In this document: in pieces, positions 8,176 through 17,300 of the stretch
Position numbering within the stretch: position 1 is the first letter of the stretch
How the letters are laid out: the number at the start of each line of letters is the position of its first letter
DNA from: CAYNCE01 sp964522515
GTDB lineage: Bacteria > Patescibacteriota > Patescibacteriia > UBA2196
Length of the DNA stretch: 47,853 bases
NCBI GenBank assembly: GCA_964522515.1
Contig: CAZFWC010000004.1
Span: forward strand, 1-47,853
Reading direction: 5' to 3'
Notes under the pieces: generated by a model
The model's input: the letters and a program-made list of their open reading frames with translations, nothing else
Told to the model about the DNA's origin: nothing
Database searches by the model: none
Position numbers and translations under genes: made by a program

Positions 8176-8766
8176 ATGAAAGATATATATAAAAAAATAT
8201 GGGCGTTAGCAAAACCGTATTATATGAAGGGACGTCCCATGGATATTGATCATATTGAGTGGATGATTGATGATGCATTGTTAATATGTCAAAAAGAAAA
8301 CATAGATGACGCATTACTTCTTCCATTGGTGATACTTCACGATGTTGGCTATGGAGATGTTCCACAGGGGAACCCTTTTAATGTTGATTTACGAAAAGCA
8401 CATATGAAAGCGGGTGAAAAAATCACAAAAAACATATTAACTGACATAAATTATGACTCCGAAAAATCTGATAAAATTTCGTACTATGTATCGGTTCACG
8501 ACAACTGGGCTTTAGACGATAATGAAATCTACCTTAAAGATATTATACTAGGCTCTTTTAACGATTTAGATTTTATGTGGATGGCGACGCCAAAGGGTTT
8601 CCCTGCTCTGAAGAAAATACTAAATAAAAATGATTTAGAAATGATTGAGTACTTAAAAAAAGATGACAAGCTAATCAATCGACCATTTTCCACATCAAGC
8701 AGTAAAAATCTATTTTATAAGTATTTAGAGAACCGAAGTAACGAATTTAAAAATATTAAAAATTAA
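8176..8766 (+). CDS. HD-domain protein (predicted phosphohydrolase)
   Basis: Metal-dependent HD-superfamily fold: His26 in DIDHIEW, His55-Asp56 in ILHDVGYGD, His76 in RKAHMKAG and His108-Asp109 in VSVHDNW are spaced as in HD phosphohydrolases. Substrate cannot be told; relatives act on nucleotides and cyclic nucleotides. Its codon use looks less extremely AT-rich than the neighbours, no strong Shine-Dalgarno precedes the ATG, and an unusual palindrome lies upstream, so it may be a recent arrival. It stands alone on the plus strand and ends before a hairpin at 8849-8872. Confidence 0.8.
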   Translation: MKDIYKKIWALAKPYYMKGRPMDIDHIEWMIDDALLICQKENIDDALLLPLVILHDVGYGDVPQGNPFNVDLRKAHMKAGEKITKNILTDINYDSEKSDKISYYVSVHDNWALDDNEIYLKDIILGSFNDLDFMWMATPKGFPALKKILNKNDLEMIEYLKKDDKLINRPFSTSSSKNLFYKYLENRSNEFKNIKN

Positions 8767-8848
8767 TTTTCTCCATCCAAATTTTACTGGCGAATATAAA
8801 ATTAATAAAGAATCAGCAAAACTTCTCATATCACTAACATAAGACGAA

Positions 8849-8880
8849 ATACCTATTTAAATAGGTATTTTATTTTTTTA
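8849..8880 (+). terminator. Terminator after HD gene
   Basis: AAATACCTATTTAAATAGGTATTT is a 12-bp perfect palindrome followed by ATTTTTTTAA. The T-run fits plus-strand termination; it could also serve the minus strand weakly. Confidence 0.6.
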
Positions 8881-8888
8881 ATTAAAAA

Positions 8889-8929
8889 GTTCCAAACATC
8901 CCCGCAATTCTGCGGGACAAGTTCTGAAC
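8889..8929. repeat. Palindromic element with CCCGCA/TGCGGG core
   Basis: A core CCCGCAATTCTGCGGG (8901-8916) is flanked by GTTC...GAAC. It is GC-rich compared with its surroundings and lies between the HD gene and the toxin gene, consistent with a dispersed palindromic unit. Confidence 0.5.
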
Positions 8930-8948
8930 AGGTGGTAGCAACAAAATT

Positions 8949-9188
8949 TTATATTTTATAAGTTTTTTCGTTTCTTAATTTTATTGCATAAATTATAATT
9001 TCTTTATCTAAACCAAAACCAAAAATAATTCTAAAATTACCTTTTCTTGCTCTATATAAATTTGTGTCTTTTACTTTTTGAATATCTAATAATTCAAACT
9101 TTTTATTTATTAATAATTCTAAAGCTATTTCTAATCTTTGTCTGTCAGATTTTGATATTCGTCTTAAAAGTTTTTCAATCTTATCCAT
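8949..9188 (-). CDS. RelE/ParE-family toxin
   Basis: A 79-residue protein with the RelE/mRNA-interferase fold signature: N-terminal helices (IEKLLRRISKSDRQRLEIALE), then LYRARKGNFRIIFGF and a closing strand with IIIYAIKLRNEKTY. Relatives cleave mRNA in the ribosomal A site or, in the ParE branch, poison gyrase; this cannot be decided here. It overlaps the upstream AbrB-type antitoxin gene by eight bases, the classic arrangement of a type II module with the antitoxin first. Confidence 0.85.
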   Translation of the reverse strand: MDKIEKLLRRISKSDRQRLEIALELLINKKFELLDIQKVKDTNLYRARKGNFRIIFGFGLDKEIIIYAIKLRNEKTYKI

Positions 9189-9423
9189 TAATTTTTTTTA
9201 TTGTTTTTAGAATTTTTTTTGCTTTAATTCCACGACCAGCATTATCTCTTGTTGCATCAAAAACAACAAAATCAGATATTTTGTCAATATCAGCTGGAAA
9301 GATTTCTAATTTATTAGCTAGAACTTTAACTAAAAATTGATTGGTGCCAAATTGTCTTCTCCAATTAACTGGCAAAGTAATTTGACCTTTAGTTGTGGCC
9401 TTTTGTAATGTTGCAGTTTGCAT
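9181..9423 (-). CDS. AbrB/MazE-family antitoxin
   Basis: An 80-residue swapped-hairpin DNA-binding protein: TTKGQITLPVNWRRQFG is the SpoVT-AbrB signature, with the usual K-G-Q-I-T-L-P-x-x-x-R. The C-terminal part (about residues 45-80) probably wraps the toxin. Pairing an AbrB-fold antitoxin with a RelE-like toxin is found in several hybrid modules. The pair likely autorepresses the promoter at 9459-9487. A perfect DnaA box lies between that promoter and the start codon. Confidence 0.85.
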   Translation of the reverse strand: MQTATLQKATTKGQITLPVNWRRQFGTNQFLVKVLANKLEIFPADIDKISDFVVFDATRDNAGRGIKAKKILKTIKKING

Positions 9424-9428
9424 ATTTT

Positions 9429-9437
9429 TGTGGATAA
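9429..9437 (-). promoter_or_regulatory. Perfect DnaA box in toxin-antitoxin leader
   Basis: TTATCCACA on the minus strand, six bases before the antitoxin ATG and downstream of the promoter. A chance match is possible in AT-rich DNA, but two more perfect boxes occur at 17637 and 24275, also next to gene starts. Confidence 0.4.
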
Positions 9438-9458
9438 GTATTACTTTCTTACATTCTT

Positions 9459-9487
9459 ACTTTAATATATATAAAAAATATTGTCAA
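9459..9487 (-). promoter_or_regulatory. Promoter of toxin-antitoxin pair
   Basis: Minus-strand TTGACA (9482-9487), 17-base spacer and TAAAGT (9459-9464), giving a leader of roughly 30 bases before the antitoxin start. Confidence 0.6.
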
Positions 9488-9515
9488 ATTAAATTTAAAA
9501 AAACGCGCCACCGAA

Positions 9516-9534
9516 ATTTGTCCAGCGGACAAAT
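9516..9534 (-). terminator. Second hairpin downstream of rpoC
   Basis: ATTTGTCC AGC GGACAAAT, an 8-bp perfect stem with a tri-base loop. It lies between the rpoC terminator and the toxin-antitoxin promoter and can insulate them. Confidence 0.5.
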
Positions 9535-9553
9535 AAAAACATTCCTACAATTT

Positions 9554-9578
9554 AAAAGGACAAGTCACAGACCTGTCC
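9554..9578 (-). terminator. rpoC terminator
   Basis: On the minus strand GGACAGGTC TGT GACTTGTCC is a 9-bp stem with one G-T pair, followed by TTTTAAA. It lies just after the rpoC stop. Confidence 0.65.
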
Positions 9579-9585
9579 CTACAAT

Positions 9586-12500
9586 CTATCCTTTATATCC
9601 TGTCCCAGCTGGGATTAATTTTCCAATAATCACATTTTCTTTTAACCCGCGCAATTGGTCAACTTTACCTGTCACAGCAGCGTCAATTAAAATACGCGCA
9701 GTTTCTTGAAACGAAGCAGCTGATAAAAATGAAGAAGTTGAAAGTGAAGCTTTTGTAATTCCAAGCAAAATAATATTTCCTTTAGCCAACAAACTATTTT
9801 TTTCTTTAAGTTTTTCATTAATATCATTATATTCTGACAACTCCACAATTTCACCAGGTGAAAAATTAGAATCTCCTGGATCATCAATCATTATTCTAGA
9901 AAACATTTGTCTAGCAATTATTTCAACATGTTTATCATTTAATCTTTGACCTTGAGAAGAATAAATAGATTGAATTTCTTTTAAAATATATTTTTGAGCG
10001 TCAAGTTGACTTCGTAAATTGTGCAACTCGTGCAAATCCAAAGCTCCATCAGTTAACTGTTGTCCTTGTTCAACACTGTCATTATTATTTACCCAAACTC
10101 CAATATCACTAACTGCAGGTAGTTCTTTTTCAACTAATTTTTTGCTTTCAATAATTATTTTCCATTTTTCTGAATCTTTTTTATCAATTTTTACTTTACC
10201 ATTAAAATTTGCTTTTATTTTTTTTGTTTTTGTTTGCAAAATTAAGTCGTCTTTTTTAACTTTGTCTTGATCTTTAATTTCCAAACCGTCAATATCTTTT
10301 TTAAAAATATCAATTTCTTGTTGTTTAATTTCGTAACCTTTAATTTTAATTATTTTTTGTTTTTTTTCAATATCATCTGTAATAATAACTTGCCCATTAA
10401 TCGGAGACATTAAAGCTGGTTTTTTAACTTGACGAGCTTCAAAAATTTCTTGAACTCTTGGCAAACCTTGAGTAATTTCTCCGCCAACAGTTGCAACACC
10501 ACCAGTGTGAAAAGTTCTCATTGTTAACTGAGTTCCTGGTTCACCAATACTTTGCGCTGCTAAAATCCCAACAGCTGTTCCTTTTTTAACCATCTGATTG
10601 TGCCCTAAATCCCAACCGTAACATTTTGTGCACAAGCCACGATTAGTTTTACAAGTTAAAACAGAACGAACTTTTAATTTTTCTAAATCTAATTTTTCTA
10701 TTTTTCTTGAAATTTCATTATCAATTAATTTATTTTTCTTTACAATAATTTCTCCGTTTGCATCTTTAACAGTTTCCAAACTAATTCTTCCTAAAGCTCT
10801 TTTAGATAATCTTACTCCCATTTCTTCTGATTCTGATTTTAAAATATCAACACCTTGTTTGTCTTTACAATCATCTTCTGTGATAATTAAACTTTGTGAA
10901 ACATCAACTAATTTTCGAGTTAAGTAACCAGCTTCTGCTGTTCGCAAAGCAGTGTCAGTTAAACCTTTTCTAGCTCCGTGAGTTGAAATAAAATATTCAA
11001 GAACATCAAGACCTTGCTTGTATGAAGAACGAACTGGAAGTTCAATTATTTCACCAGCTGGATTATTTACCAAACCTTTCATTCCCATCATTTGATTTGT
11101 TTGTCCCCAAGAACCACGCGCGCCAGATTCAATCATCGCGTAGACTGGACTGTCTTTAATATTTGATAATGATTCCCTGCAAGATTTTGTAATTTCATCA
11201 ATAATATCAAACCACGCTTTAACAGATTTTGTTTTTCTTTCATCATTTGTTAAAAGTCCTGATTCATATTGTTCTTGCGCTTCTGCAACTTCTTTTTCAG
11301 CTTTTTCAATTAATTCTGCCTTATTTTCTAGTTTTGGCAAATCACTCATACTCCAAGTAACACCTGATTTAGTAACATATTTAATTGCTAAATCTTTCAA
11401 ATCATCCAACAGTAGCGCAGTTTGATCAATACCGTAATATTCTAAAGAATCACTTACTATCTTTTTTAAAGCTATTTTTCCCATTGCTGAATTAACAAAT
11501 CTTAGCTTAGGTTCTAAAATTTCATTAAAAATAACTCTGCCAACTGTTGTTAAAACAGGATTTTCTTTAATTGGATTTTTAGCTTCAGAAATAAATTTGT
11601 CAGATAATTTTATTTTAACTAATTCGCGTAAATCAATATAATTTAATTCATAGGCAAGAATTGCTTCGTCAGGATTTGAAAAATATTTAACTTTTTTTTC
11701 TTCCAAGTCCTTAGAATTTTTTTGCGTGTCAGTTAAATAATAAATTCCTAAAACAAAATCTAAAGCTGGTGTGCTAACTGGTGTTCCGTCTCCAACTTTT
11801 AATAAATTTTTTGAAGACAACATTAATTCTTTTGCTTCTTTTTTTGCTTCTTCTGTTAAAGGAACATGCACAGCCATTTGGTCTCCGTCAAAATCAGCGT
11901 TAAAAGCAGAGCAAACAAACGGATGAAGTTGAATTGATTTTCCTTCAATCAAAACTGGTTGAAAAGCTTGAATTCCTAAACGATGCAAAGTTGGGGCTCG
12001 ATTTAAAAGAACGAACGCTTTTTTAGTAATTTTTTCTAAAATATCATAAACTTCTGTTCTTCCAGATTCAATAAAACGATTTGCTGAACGAACATTGTGC
12101 GCGTGTTCTTGTTTAATTAATTTAGAAATTACAAAAGGTTTAAATAATTCTAAAGCCATTTTTTTTGGCAAACCGCATTGATAAAGTTTTAAATGCGGAC
12201 CAACCACAATCACTGAGCGACCAGAATAATCAACTCGTTTGCCTAAAAGATTTTGACGAAATCGTCCTTGCTTTCCTTTTAATGAATCAGCCATACTTTT
12301 TAGCATTCTTTTTTGTCCTGTTGAAGCTGTAACTGTTTTTCCGTGTCGCGCAGAATTATCAATTAAAGAATCTGTTGCTTCTTGCAACATTCTTTTTTCA
12401 TTTCTAATAATAATTTCTGGCGCGTTTAAATCAAGCAATCTTTTTAAACGATTGTTACGATTAATTACTCTGCGATACAAATCATTTAAATCAGACGCTG

Positions 12501-13479
12501 CATAACGACCCCCTTCTAATGCAACCATTGGACGCAAATCTGGAGGAATTACTGGAATAACGGTTAGCACCATCCACTCTGGACGAATTTTTCTTTCATT
12601 TAAACTATTTAAAATTTTGTAGCGTTTAATAATTTTTCTGCGCTTTACTGGTGTTGTATCTTTTAATTCTTTTGTCATTTTTTCTAATTCTTTTTTCAAA
12701 TCCATTTGCGCTAAAAGATTCCGAATAGCTTCTGCTCCAATTTGCGCTTCAAAAATATGACCATATTTTAATGCTAAATCTTGATAAACAGTTTCAGAAA
12801 TAATTTGATTAACTTTTAATTCTTTTAATTCTTTTTTAGACGCGTCAGCAATTATATTTAATTCTTTAAGCTGATTATTTTTTACAACTTCCAATTCAGT
12901 TAATTTTGTATCTTTATCTTGCATTGAAAATTCTGGATTATTTTTAATCTGTGTTTTTTGATTACTAAAATTACTTTCAATCTGTTTCTTTTTTTGTTTT
13001 AATTCGCTGTCTAATTGTTCTAAAATTTGCGCGCGTAAATCTTCATAAACTTTAGTAACAATAAAACTTGCAAAGTAAATTACTTTTTCTAATTCTTGCG
13101 CTGAAATATTTAAACACAAACCAATTTTTGAAGGCACGCCACGCAAAAACCAAATGTGAGAAATTGGAGTTGCTAATTCAATGTGTCCCATTCTTTCTCT
13201 TCGCACTAAAGATCGTGTGACTTCTACTCCGCATTTGTCACAGACAATTCCTTTGTATCTGATTCTTTTATACTTTCCGCAGTAACACTCCCAATCTTTT
13301 GAGGGTCCAAATATTTTTTCGCAAAATAAACCATCTTTCTCAGGTTTCTGAGTACGATAATTAATTGTTTCAGGTTTTTTTACTTCACCGCGCGACCAAT
13401 TTTTAATTGCTTCTGGAGAAGCAACCCGTAAACGAATTGCGTTAAAGTCTAATGATTTTTGTTCTTCTTGATTATTCAT
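9586..13479 (-). CDS. rpoC: RNA polymerase subunit beta'
   Basis: Complete 1297-residue beta' subunit. The N-terminal zinc ribbon is CYCGKYKRIRYKGIVCDKCG (about residues 65-84); the catalytic NADFDGDQM loop with its three aspartates is near residue 525; the second zinc site is formed by Cys in EDDCKDKQG and in LTCKTNRGLCTKCYG. The bridge and trigger region reads GEPGTQLTMRTFHTGGVA. It is not directly joined to rpoB: 859 bases holding an opposing gene and a hairpin array lie between them, so it may depend on its own promoter or on read-through. Confidence 0.97.
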   Translation of the reverse strand: MNNQEEQKSLDFNAIRLRVASPEAIKNWSRGEVKKPETINYRTQKPEKDGLFCEKIFGPSKDWECYCGKYKRIRYKGIVCDKCGVEVTRSLVRRERMGHIELATPISHIWFLRGVPSKIGLCLNISAQELEKVIYFASFIVTKVYEDLRAQILEQLDSELKQKKKQIESNFSNQKTQIKNNPEFSMQDKDTKLTELEVVKNNQLKELNIIADASKKELKELKVNQIISETVYQDLALKYGHIFEAQIGAEAIRNLLAQMDLKKELEKMTKELKDTTPVKRRKIIKRYKILNSLNERKIRPEWMVLTVIPVIPPDLRPMVALEGGRYAASDLNDLYRRVINRNNRLKRLLDLNAPEIIIRNEKRMLQEATDSLIDNSARHGKTVTASTGQKRMLKSMADSLKGKQGRFRQNLLGKRVDYSGRSVIVVGPHLKLYQCGLPKKMALELFKPFVISKLIKQEHAHNVRSANRFIESGRTEVYDILEKITKKAFVLLNRAPTLHRLGIQAFQPVLIEGKSIQLHPFVCSAFNADFDGDQMAVHVPLTEEAKKEAKELMLSSKNLLKVGDGTPVSTPALDFVLGIYYLTDTQKNSKDLEEKKVKYFSNPDEAILAYELNYIDLRELVKIKLSDKFISEAKNPIKENPVLTTVGRVIFNEILEPKLRFVNSAMGKIALKKIVSDSLEYYGIDQTALLLDDLKDLAIKYVTKSGVTWSMSDLPKLENKAELIEKAEKEVAEAQEQYESGLLTNDERKTKSVKAWFDIIDEITKSCRESLSNIKDSPVYAMIESGARGSWGQTNQMMGMKGLVNNPAGEIIELPVRSSYKQGLDVLEYFISTHGARKGLTDTALRTAEAGYLTRKLVDVSQSLIITEDDCKDKQGVDILKSESEEMGVRLSKRALGRISLETVKDANGEIIVKKNKLIDNEISRKIEKLDLEKLKVRSVLTCKTNRGLCTKCYGWDLGHNQMVKKGTAVGILAAQSIGEPGTQLTMRTFHTGGVATVGGEITQGLPRVQEIFEARQVKKPALMSPINGQVIITDDIEKKQKIIKIKGYEIKQQEIDIFKKDIDGLEIKDQDKVKKDDLILQTKTKKIKANFNGKVKIDKKDSEKWKIIIESKKLVEKELPAVSDIGVWVNNNDSVEQGQQLTDGALDLHELHNLRSQLDAQKYILKEIQSIYSSQGQRLNDKHVEIIARQMFSRIMIDDPGDSNFSPGEIVELSEYNDINEKLKEKNSLLAKGNIILLGITKASLSTSSFLSAASFQETARILIDAAVTGKVDQLRGLKENVIIGKLIPAGTGYKG

Positions 13480-13501
13480 AAAATATATTTTTTACTTGAT
13501 C

Positions 13502-13530
13502 TTGACAAATAAATAATAATTTGCTAAAAT
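13502..13530 (+). promoter_or_regulatory. Promoter of the gene between rpoC and rpoB
   Basis: TTGACA (13502-13507), 17-base spacer, TAAAAT (13525-13530), then a leader of about 45 bases and TTAGGAG before the ATG at 13584. It points away from rpoC. Confidence 0.7.
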
Positions 13531-13583
13531 GATTTTGTGTAAATTAATTATATTTTTTAAAACTCATTTATTTAGGAGAAGCT

Positions 13584-14075
13584 ATGAAAAAGTTAAATTT
13601 TGTAATTTTGTTTTTAATTCTTGTTCTTGTTATTTTTTCTAGTTTGACTGTTTTTGGTCAAACTGACGACTGTTGGCATAGTGAGATTGTTGTCACTCCA
13701 CTGGAACCAGAATTAGACAGCATTGTAACATTTATTAAAAAAATTTCTGCAGACGGTGATTGTGATAAAATAGAAATGAAAAAGTTTGTTGAAAAAGCAA
13801 AAGTGTTTGATTGGTCAAAAAAATTTGACCGATACAACACAAATTTGAAAAACAGGATACAGGAATCTTATAAAAATTATTCAAAAAATTTCTTTTTCTT
13901 TTCTGACAGAGAAAATGAAATTTGGATGACCTTTTCAAACATCTCTCAAAAAAAAATTAATAATATTTCCGGATATCCGAAATGGACATTTTATTTTGGG
14001 GCAATTTTCCTGTTACTAGGAATAATTGTATGTACAACTATTTTGATAATACAAATAAAAAATCAAAAAAAATAA
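13584..14075 (+). CDS. Secreted/membrane protein of unknown function
   Basis: A 163-residue protein with an N-terminal signal peptide (KKLNFVILFLILVLVIFSS, likely cut after VFG) and a C-terminal membrane helix (about 136-157, FYFGAIFLLLGIIVCTTILII) followed by a basic tail. The mature part should be outside the membrane; it has two cysteines (DDCW and DGDCDK) that could pair. It has its own promoter, a good Shine-Dalgarno (TTAGGAGAAG) and a terminator. It lies between rpoC and rpoB on the opposite strand, where most bacteria have no gene. No family recognised. Confidence 0.75.
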   Translation: MKKLNFVILFLILVLVIFSSLTVFGQTDDCWHSEIVVTPLEPELDSIVTFIKKISADGDCDKIEMKKFVEKAKVFDWSKKFDRYNTNLKNRIQESYKNYSKNFFFFSDRENEIWMTFSNISQKKINNISGYPKWTFYFGAIFLLLGIIVCTTILIIQIKNQKK

Positions 14076-14095
14076 TTTTCAAATCCTTTCAATAT

Positions 14096-14129
14096 TCCCT
14101 TTGGCTAAAATCGTCAAAGGGATTTTTTT
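14096..14129 (+). terminator. Rho-independent terminator
   Basis: TCCCTTTG (14096-14103) pairs with CAAAGGGA (14115-14122), followed by seven Ts. It ends the opposing gene between rpoC and rpoB. Confidence 0.8.
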
Positions 14130-14154
14130 ATTTAAAATTTTATTTTTGTTTTTC

Positions 14155-14300
14155 ACCTAGGCGTAAACGCCCAGGTTATTTTTCTCAAGCCCTCTGAAGA
14201 GGGCTAATTTATTTTAAAATTTTTAAATTCTATTTTTTTCATCTAGTCCGCTTTTAGCGGGCTTGTAATTTATTTTTAACCTGACCCTTTTAGGGTTAAG
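14155..14300. repeat. Array of four different hairpins
   Basis: Four hairpins in 146 bases: ACCTAGGCGT/ACGCCCAGGT (14155-14176), AGCCCTCT/AGAGGGCT (14188-14205), AGTCCGC/GCGGGCT (14245-14263) and AACC.GACCC/AGGGTTAAG (14278-14300). The first, third and fourth have relatives in the array at 42511-42601. The set lies between two convergent genes and can terminate rpoB. Confidence 0.65.
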
Positions 14301-14338
14301 TTGATTTTAATAAATATTCATAATTCTTGCTTCATAAT

Positions 14339-17300
14339 TCATTCTTCATTTTCCTCTTCAACAACTTTCTTCTTTTTTTTATCAACTCCTTGATCTCTTT
14401 CTTCTTGTGACAACTCACTATTTGTTTCATCAACAACACTTTTATTTTTTAAAAGCTCAACATCTAAACACAATCCTTTTAATTCACGAACCAAAACATT
14501 AAATGATTCTGGAATATTTAATTTTGTAATTGGTTCATTATTAATAATGTGTTCGTAAGCTTTTGAACGACCTGGCACATCATCTGATTTAATTGTAATC
14601 ATTTCTTGCAAAGTATAAGCAGCGCCGTAAGCTTCCAAAGCCCAAACTTCCATTTCACCAAATCTCTGTCCGCCGTGTTGCGCTTTACCGCCTAACGGTT
14701 GTTGAGTAACTAAAGAATAAGGACCGATTGATCTTTGGTGAAGTTTGTCCTCAACCATATGAATTAATTTCATAAAATACATTGAACCAACAATTACTGG
14801 GTGATCAAATGCTTCGCCAGTGCGACCGTCAAATAAAATTTCTTTTCCTGTTTCAGAAAAACCAGCTTTTTTTAATTCTTGTTTAATTTGTTCTTCTTTA
14901 ATTCCATTAAATGAAGGAGTCGCGACTTTGTAACCTAAACCTTTGCAAGCTAAACCCATATGCATTTCTAAAATTTGACCTAAATTCATACGAGAAGCAA
15001 CGCCAAGTGGATTTAAAATAATATCCATTGGAGTTCCGTCTTTTAGATGAGGCATATCTTCCTGCGGAACAACTCTGGAAACAACACCTTTATTTCCGTG
15101 TCTGCCAGCCATTTTATCTCCGACTTGAACTTTACGCAAACTTGCAACAGTTATTTGAAGTTGTTTAATAACTCCTGCTTGAAGTTTGTCACCATTTTCT
15201 CGTGAAAAAATTTGAATATCAATTATTTTTCCTCTTTCACCGTGCTCTAATTTTAATGAAGAATCACGAACTTCTTTTGCTTTTTCACCAAAAATAGCTC
15301 GCAATAATTTTTCTTCTGCTGTTAATTCTGTTTCACCTTTTGGAGTAATTTTTCCAACTAAAATATCACCAGAACTAACTTCCGCGCCTAATCTAACAAC
15401 ACCTTCTTCATCTAAATCTTTTAATTTATCTTCACCAACATTTGGAATATCGCGCGTTATCATTTCTGAACCAAGTTTTGTTTCACGAATATCAACTGAA
15501 TAATTTTCAATATGAATTGATGTAAATTTATCATCACTAACTAATTTATCAGAAATTAAAATAGCGTCTTCGTAGTTTCCGCCTTCCCAAGGCATAAAAG
15601 CAATTAAAGGATTTTGACCTAAAGCAATTTCACCTTTGTCGCAAGCTGCTCCGTCCGCTAAAAAATCTCCAGCTTTAATTTTGTCACCTAAATTAACTAA
15701 AGGTTTTTGATTTAAACAAGTTGTTTGATTTGAACGATCAAATTTTACTAAATTATATTCATCAATTTCGTTTTGTTCATTTTTTATTTTTATTTTTTTC
15801 GCGTCAACATAAATAACTTCACCTGATTTTTGCGCTAATAAAATTTGCCCTGAATCAGCTGCTGCTTTAAATTCAATTCCTGTTCCAACAAAAGGAGCTT
15901 CTGGTTTTATTAACGGAACTGATTGGCGTTGCATATTTGAACCCATTAAAGCGCGGCAAGCGTCATCGTGTTCTAAAAATGGAATTAAACCAGTTGAAAT
16001 TGAAATAATTTGATTAGATGAAACATCCATTAAATCAATTTCATCAGAATCTTCAAAAACAGGTTCACCGTTTTTTCTAACACTTACTAATCCTTTATCA
16101 AATTCATTATTTTTATTAAGTGGAGTTGTTGCAGAAGTAATCACATATTTTTCTTCATCAAAAGCATCCAAATAAGTAATATCTTTTGTTACTTTTTTAT
16201 TTGTAATTTTATAATAAGGAGTTTCAATAAAACCAAATTCATTAATTCTTGCGTAACCAGCTAAGTGACCAACTAAACCAATATTTGGACCCTCAGAAGT
16301 TTCAATTGGACAAATGCGACCGTAGTGAGTTCTGTGAACATCTCGAACTTCAAATCCTGCTCGTTCACGAGACAAACCACCAGGCCCCATCGCAGACAAT
16401 CTTCTTTTGTGTTCTAACTCTGCCAAAGGATTTGTTTGATCCATAAATTGAGACAACTGTGACGACATAAAAAAATCTTTAACAGCTCCAATCACAGGTC
16501 TAGCATTTACAAGTTGACCTGGCATAATTTCATTAAGATCTAAAGTTGACATTTTATCTTTAATCATTCTTTCCATTCTAGCCAAACCAATACGAAATCT
16601 GTTTTGCACTAATTCACCAATTGCGCGAACTCTACGATTTCCTAAATGATCAATATCATCTGGTTCTTTTTGATTATTATTTAAACGAATAATTTCTTTA
16701 ACAACATTAACTAAATCTTGCGGTTTTAAAATACGATTTTCTTTTGTAAGCGAGGAATCTTCTTCAAATCTTTGATTTAATTTATATCTTCCAACACGCG
16801 CTAAATCATATCTTTCAAAATTAAAAAACATACTTTCAACTAATTGTTTAGCGTCTTCCTCAGTGGCTAAATCTCCGGGACGAATTCTTTTATACACTTC
16901 TTTAAAACCATCTTCTTGTGTTTTAGTTACATCTTTTTCTAAAGTTGTTTTAATATAATTTATTTCTGGATCAACATCAACAGATTTAAATAATTCTTTA
17001 ATTTCTTCATCAGTTGAAAAACCAAAAGCGCGAAGCAAAGAAGTTACAGCGATTTTTCTTTTTCTATCAATTTTTACAGTAATTGTATTGTTTGTATTTG
17101 TTTCAATTTCCAACCAAGCTCCTCGATTAGGAATAATTTTTGCTCCATAATATTTTCTGCCTTTATAAAATTCTGAACTAAAAAATACCCCAGCTGACCG
17201 AATTAACTGAGATACAATTACTCTTTCAATTCCATTAATCATAAAAGTTCCGCGATCTGTCATTAATGGAAAATCACCTAAATAAATTTCTTGTTCTTTA

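Noticed and set aside
9395..9709. 104-residue plus-strand frame across the antitoxin start and the rpoC end
   Set aside because: It crosses the promoter and terminators of the real minus-strand genes and has no start signals.
16249..16446. Small plus-strand frame inside rpoB
   Set aside because: Antisense shadow of the conserved rifampicin region with no start signal.
16380..16470. Rifampicin-resistance changes in rpoB
   Set aside because: The residues equal to E. coli Asp516, His526 and Ser531 are all wild type.
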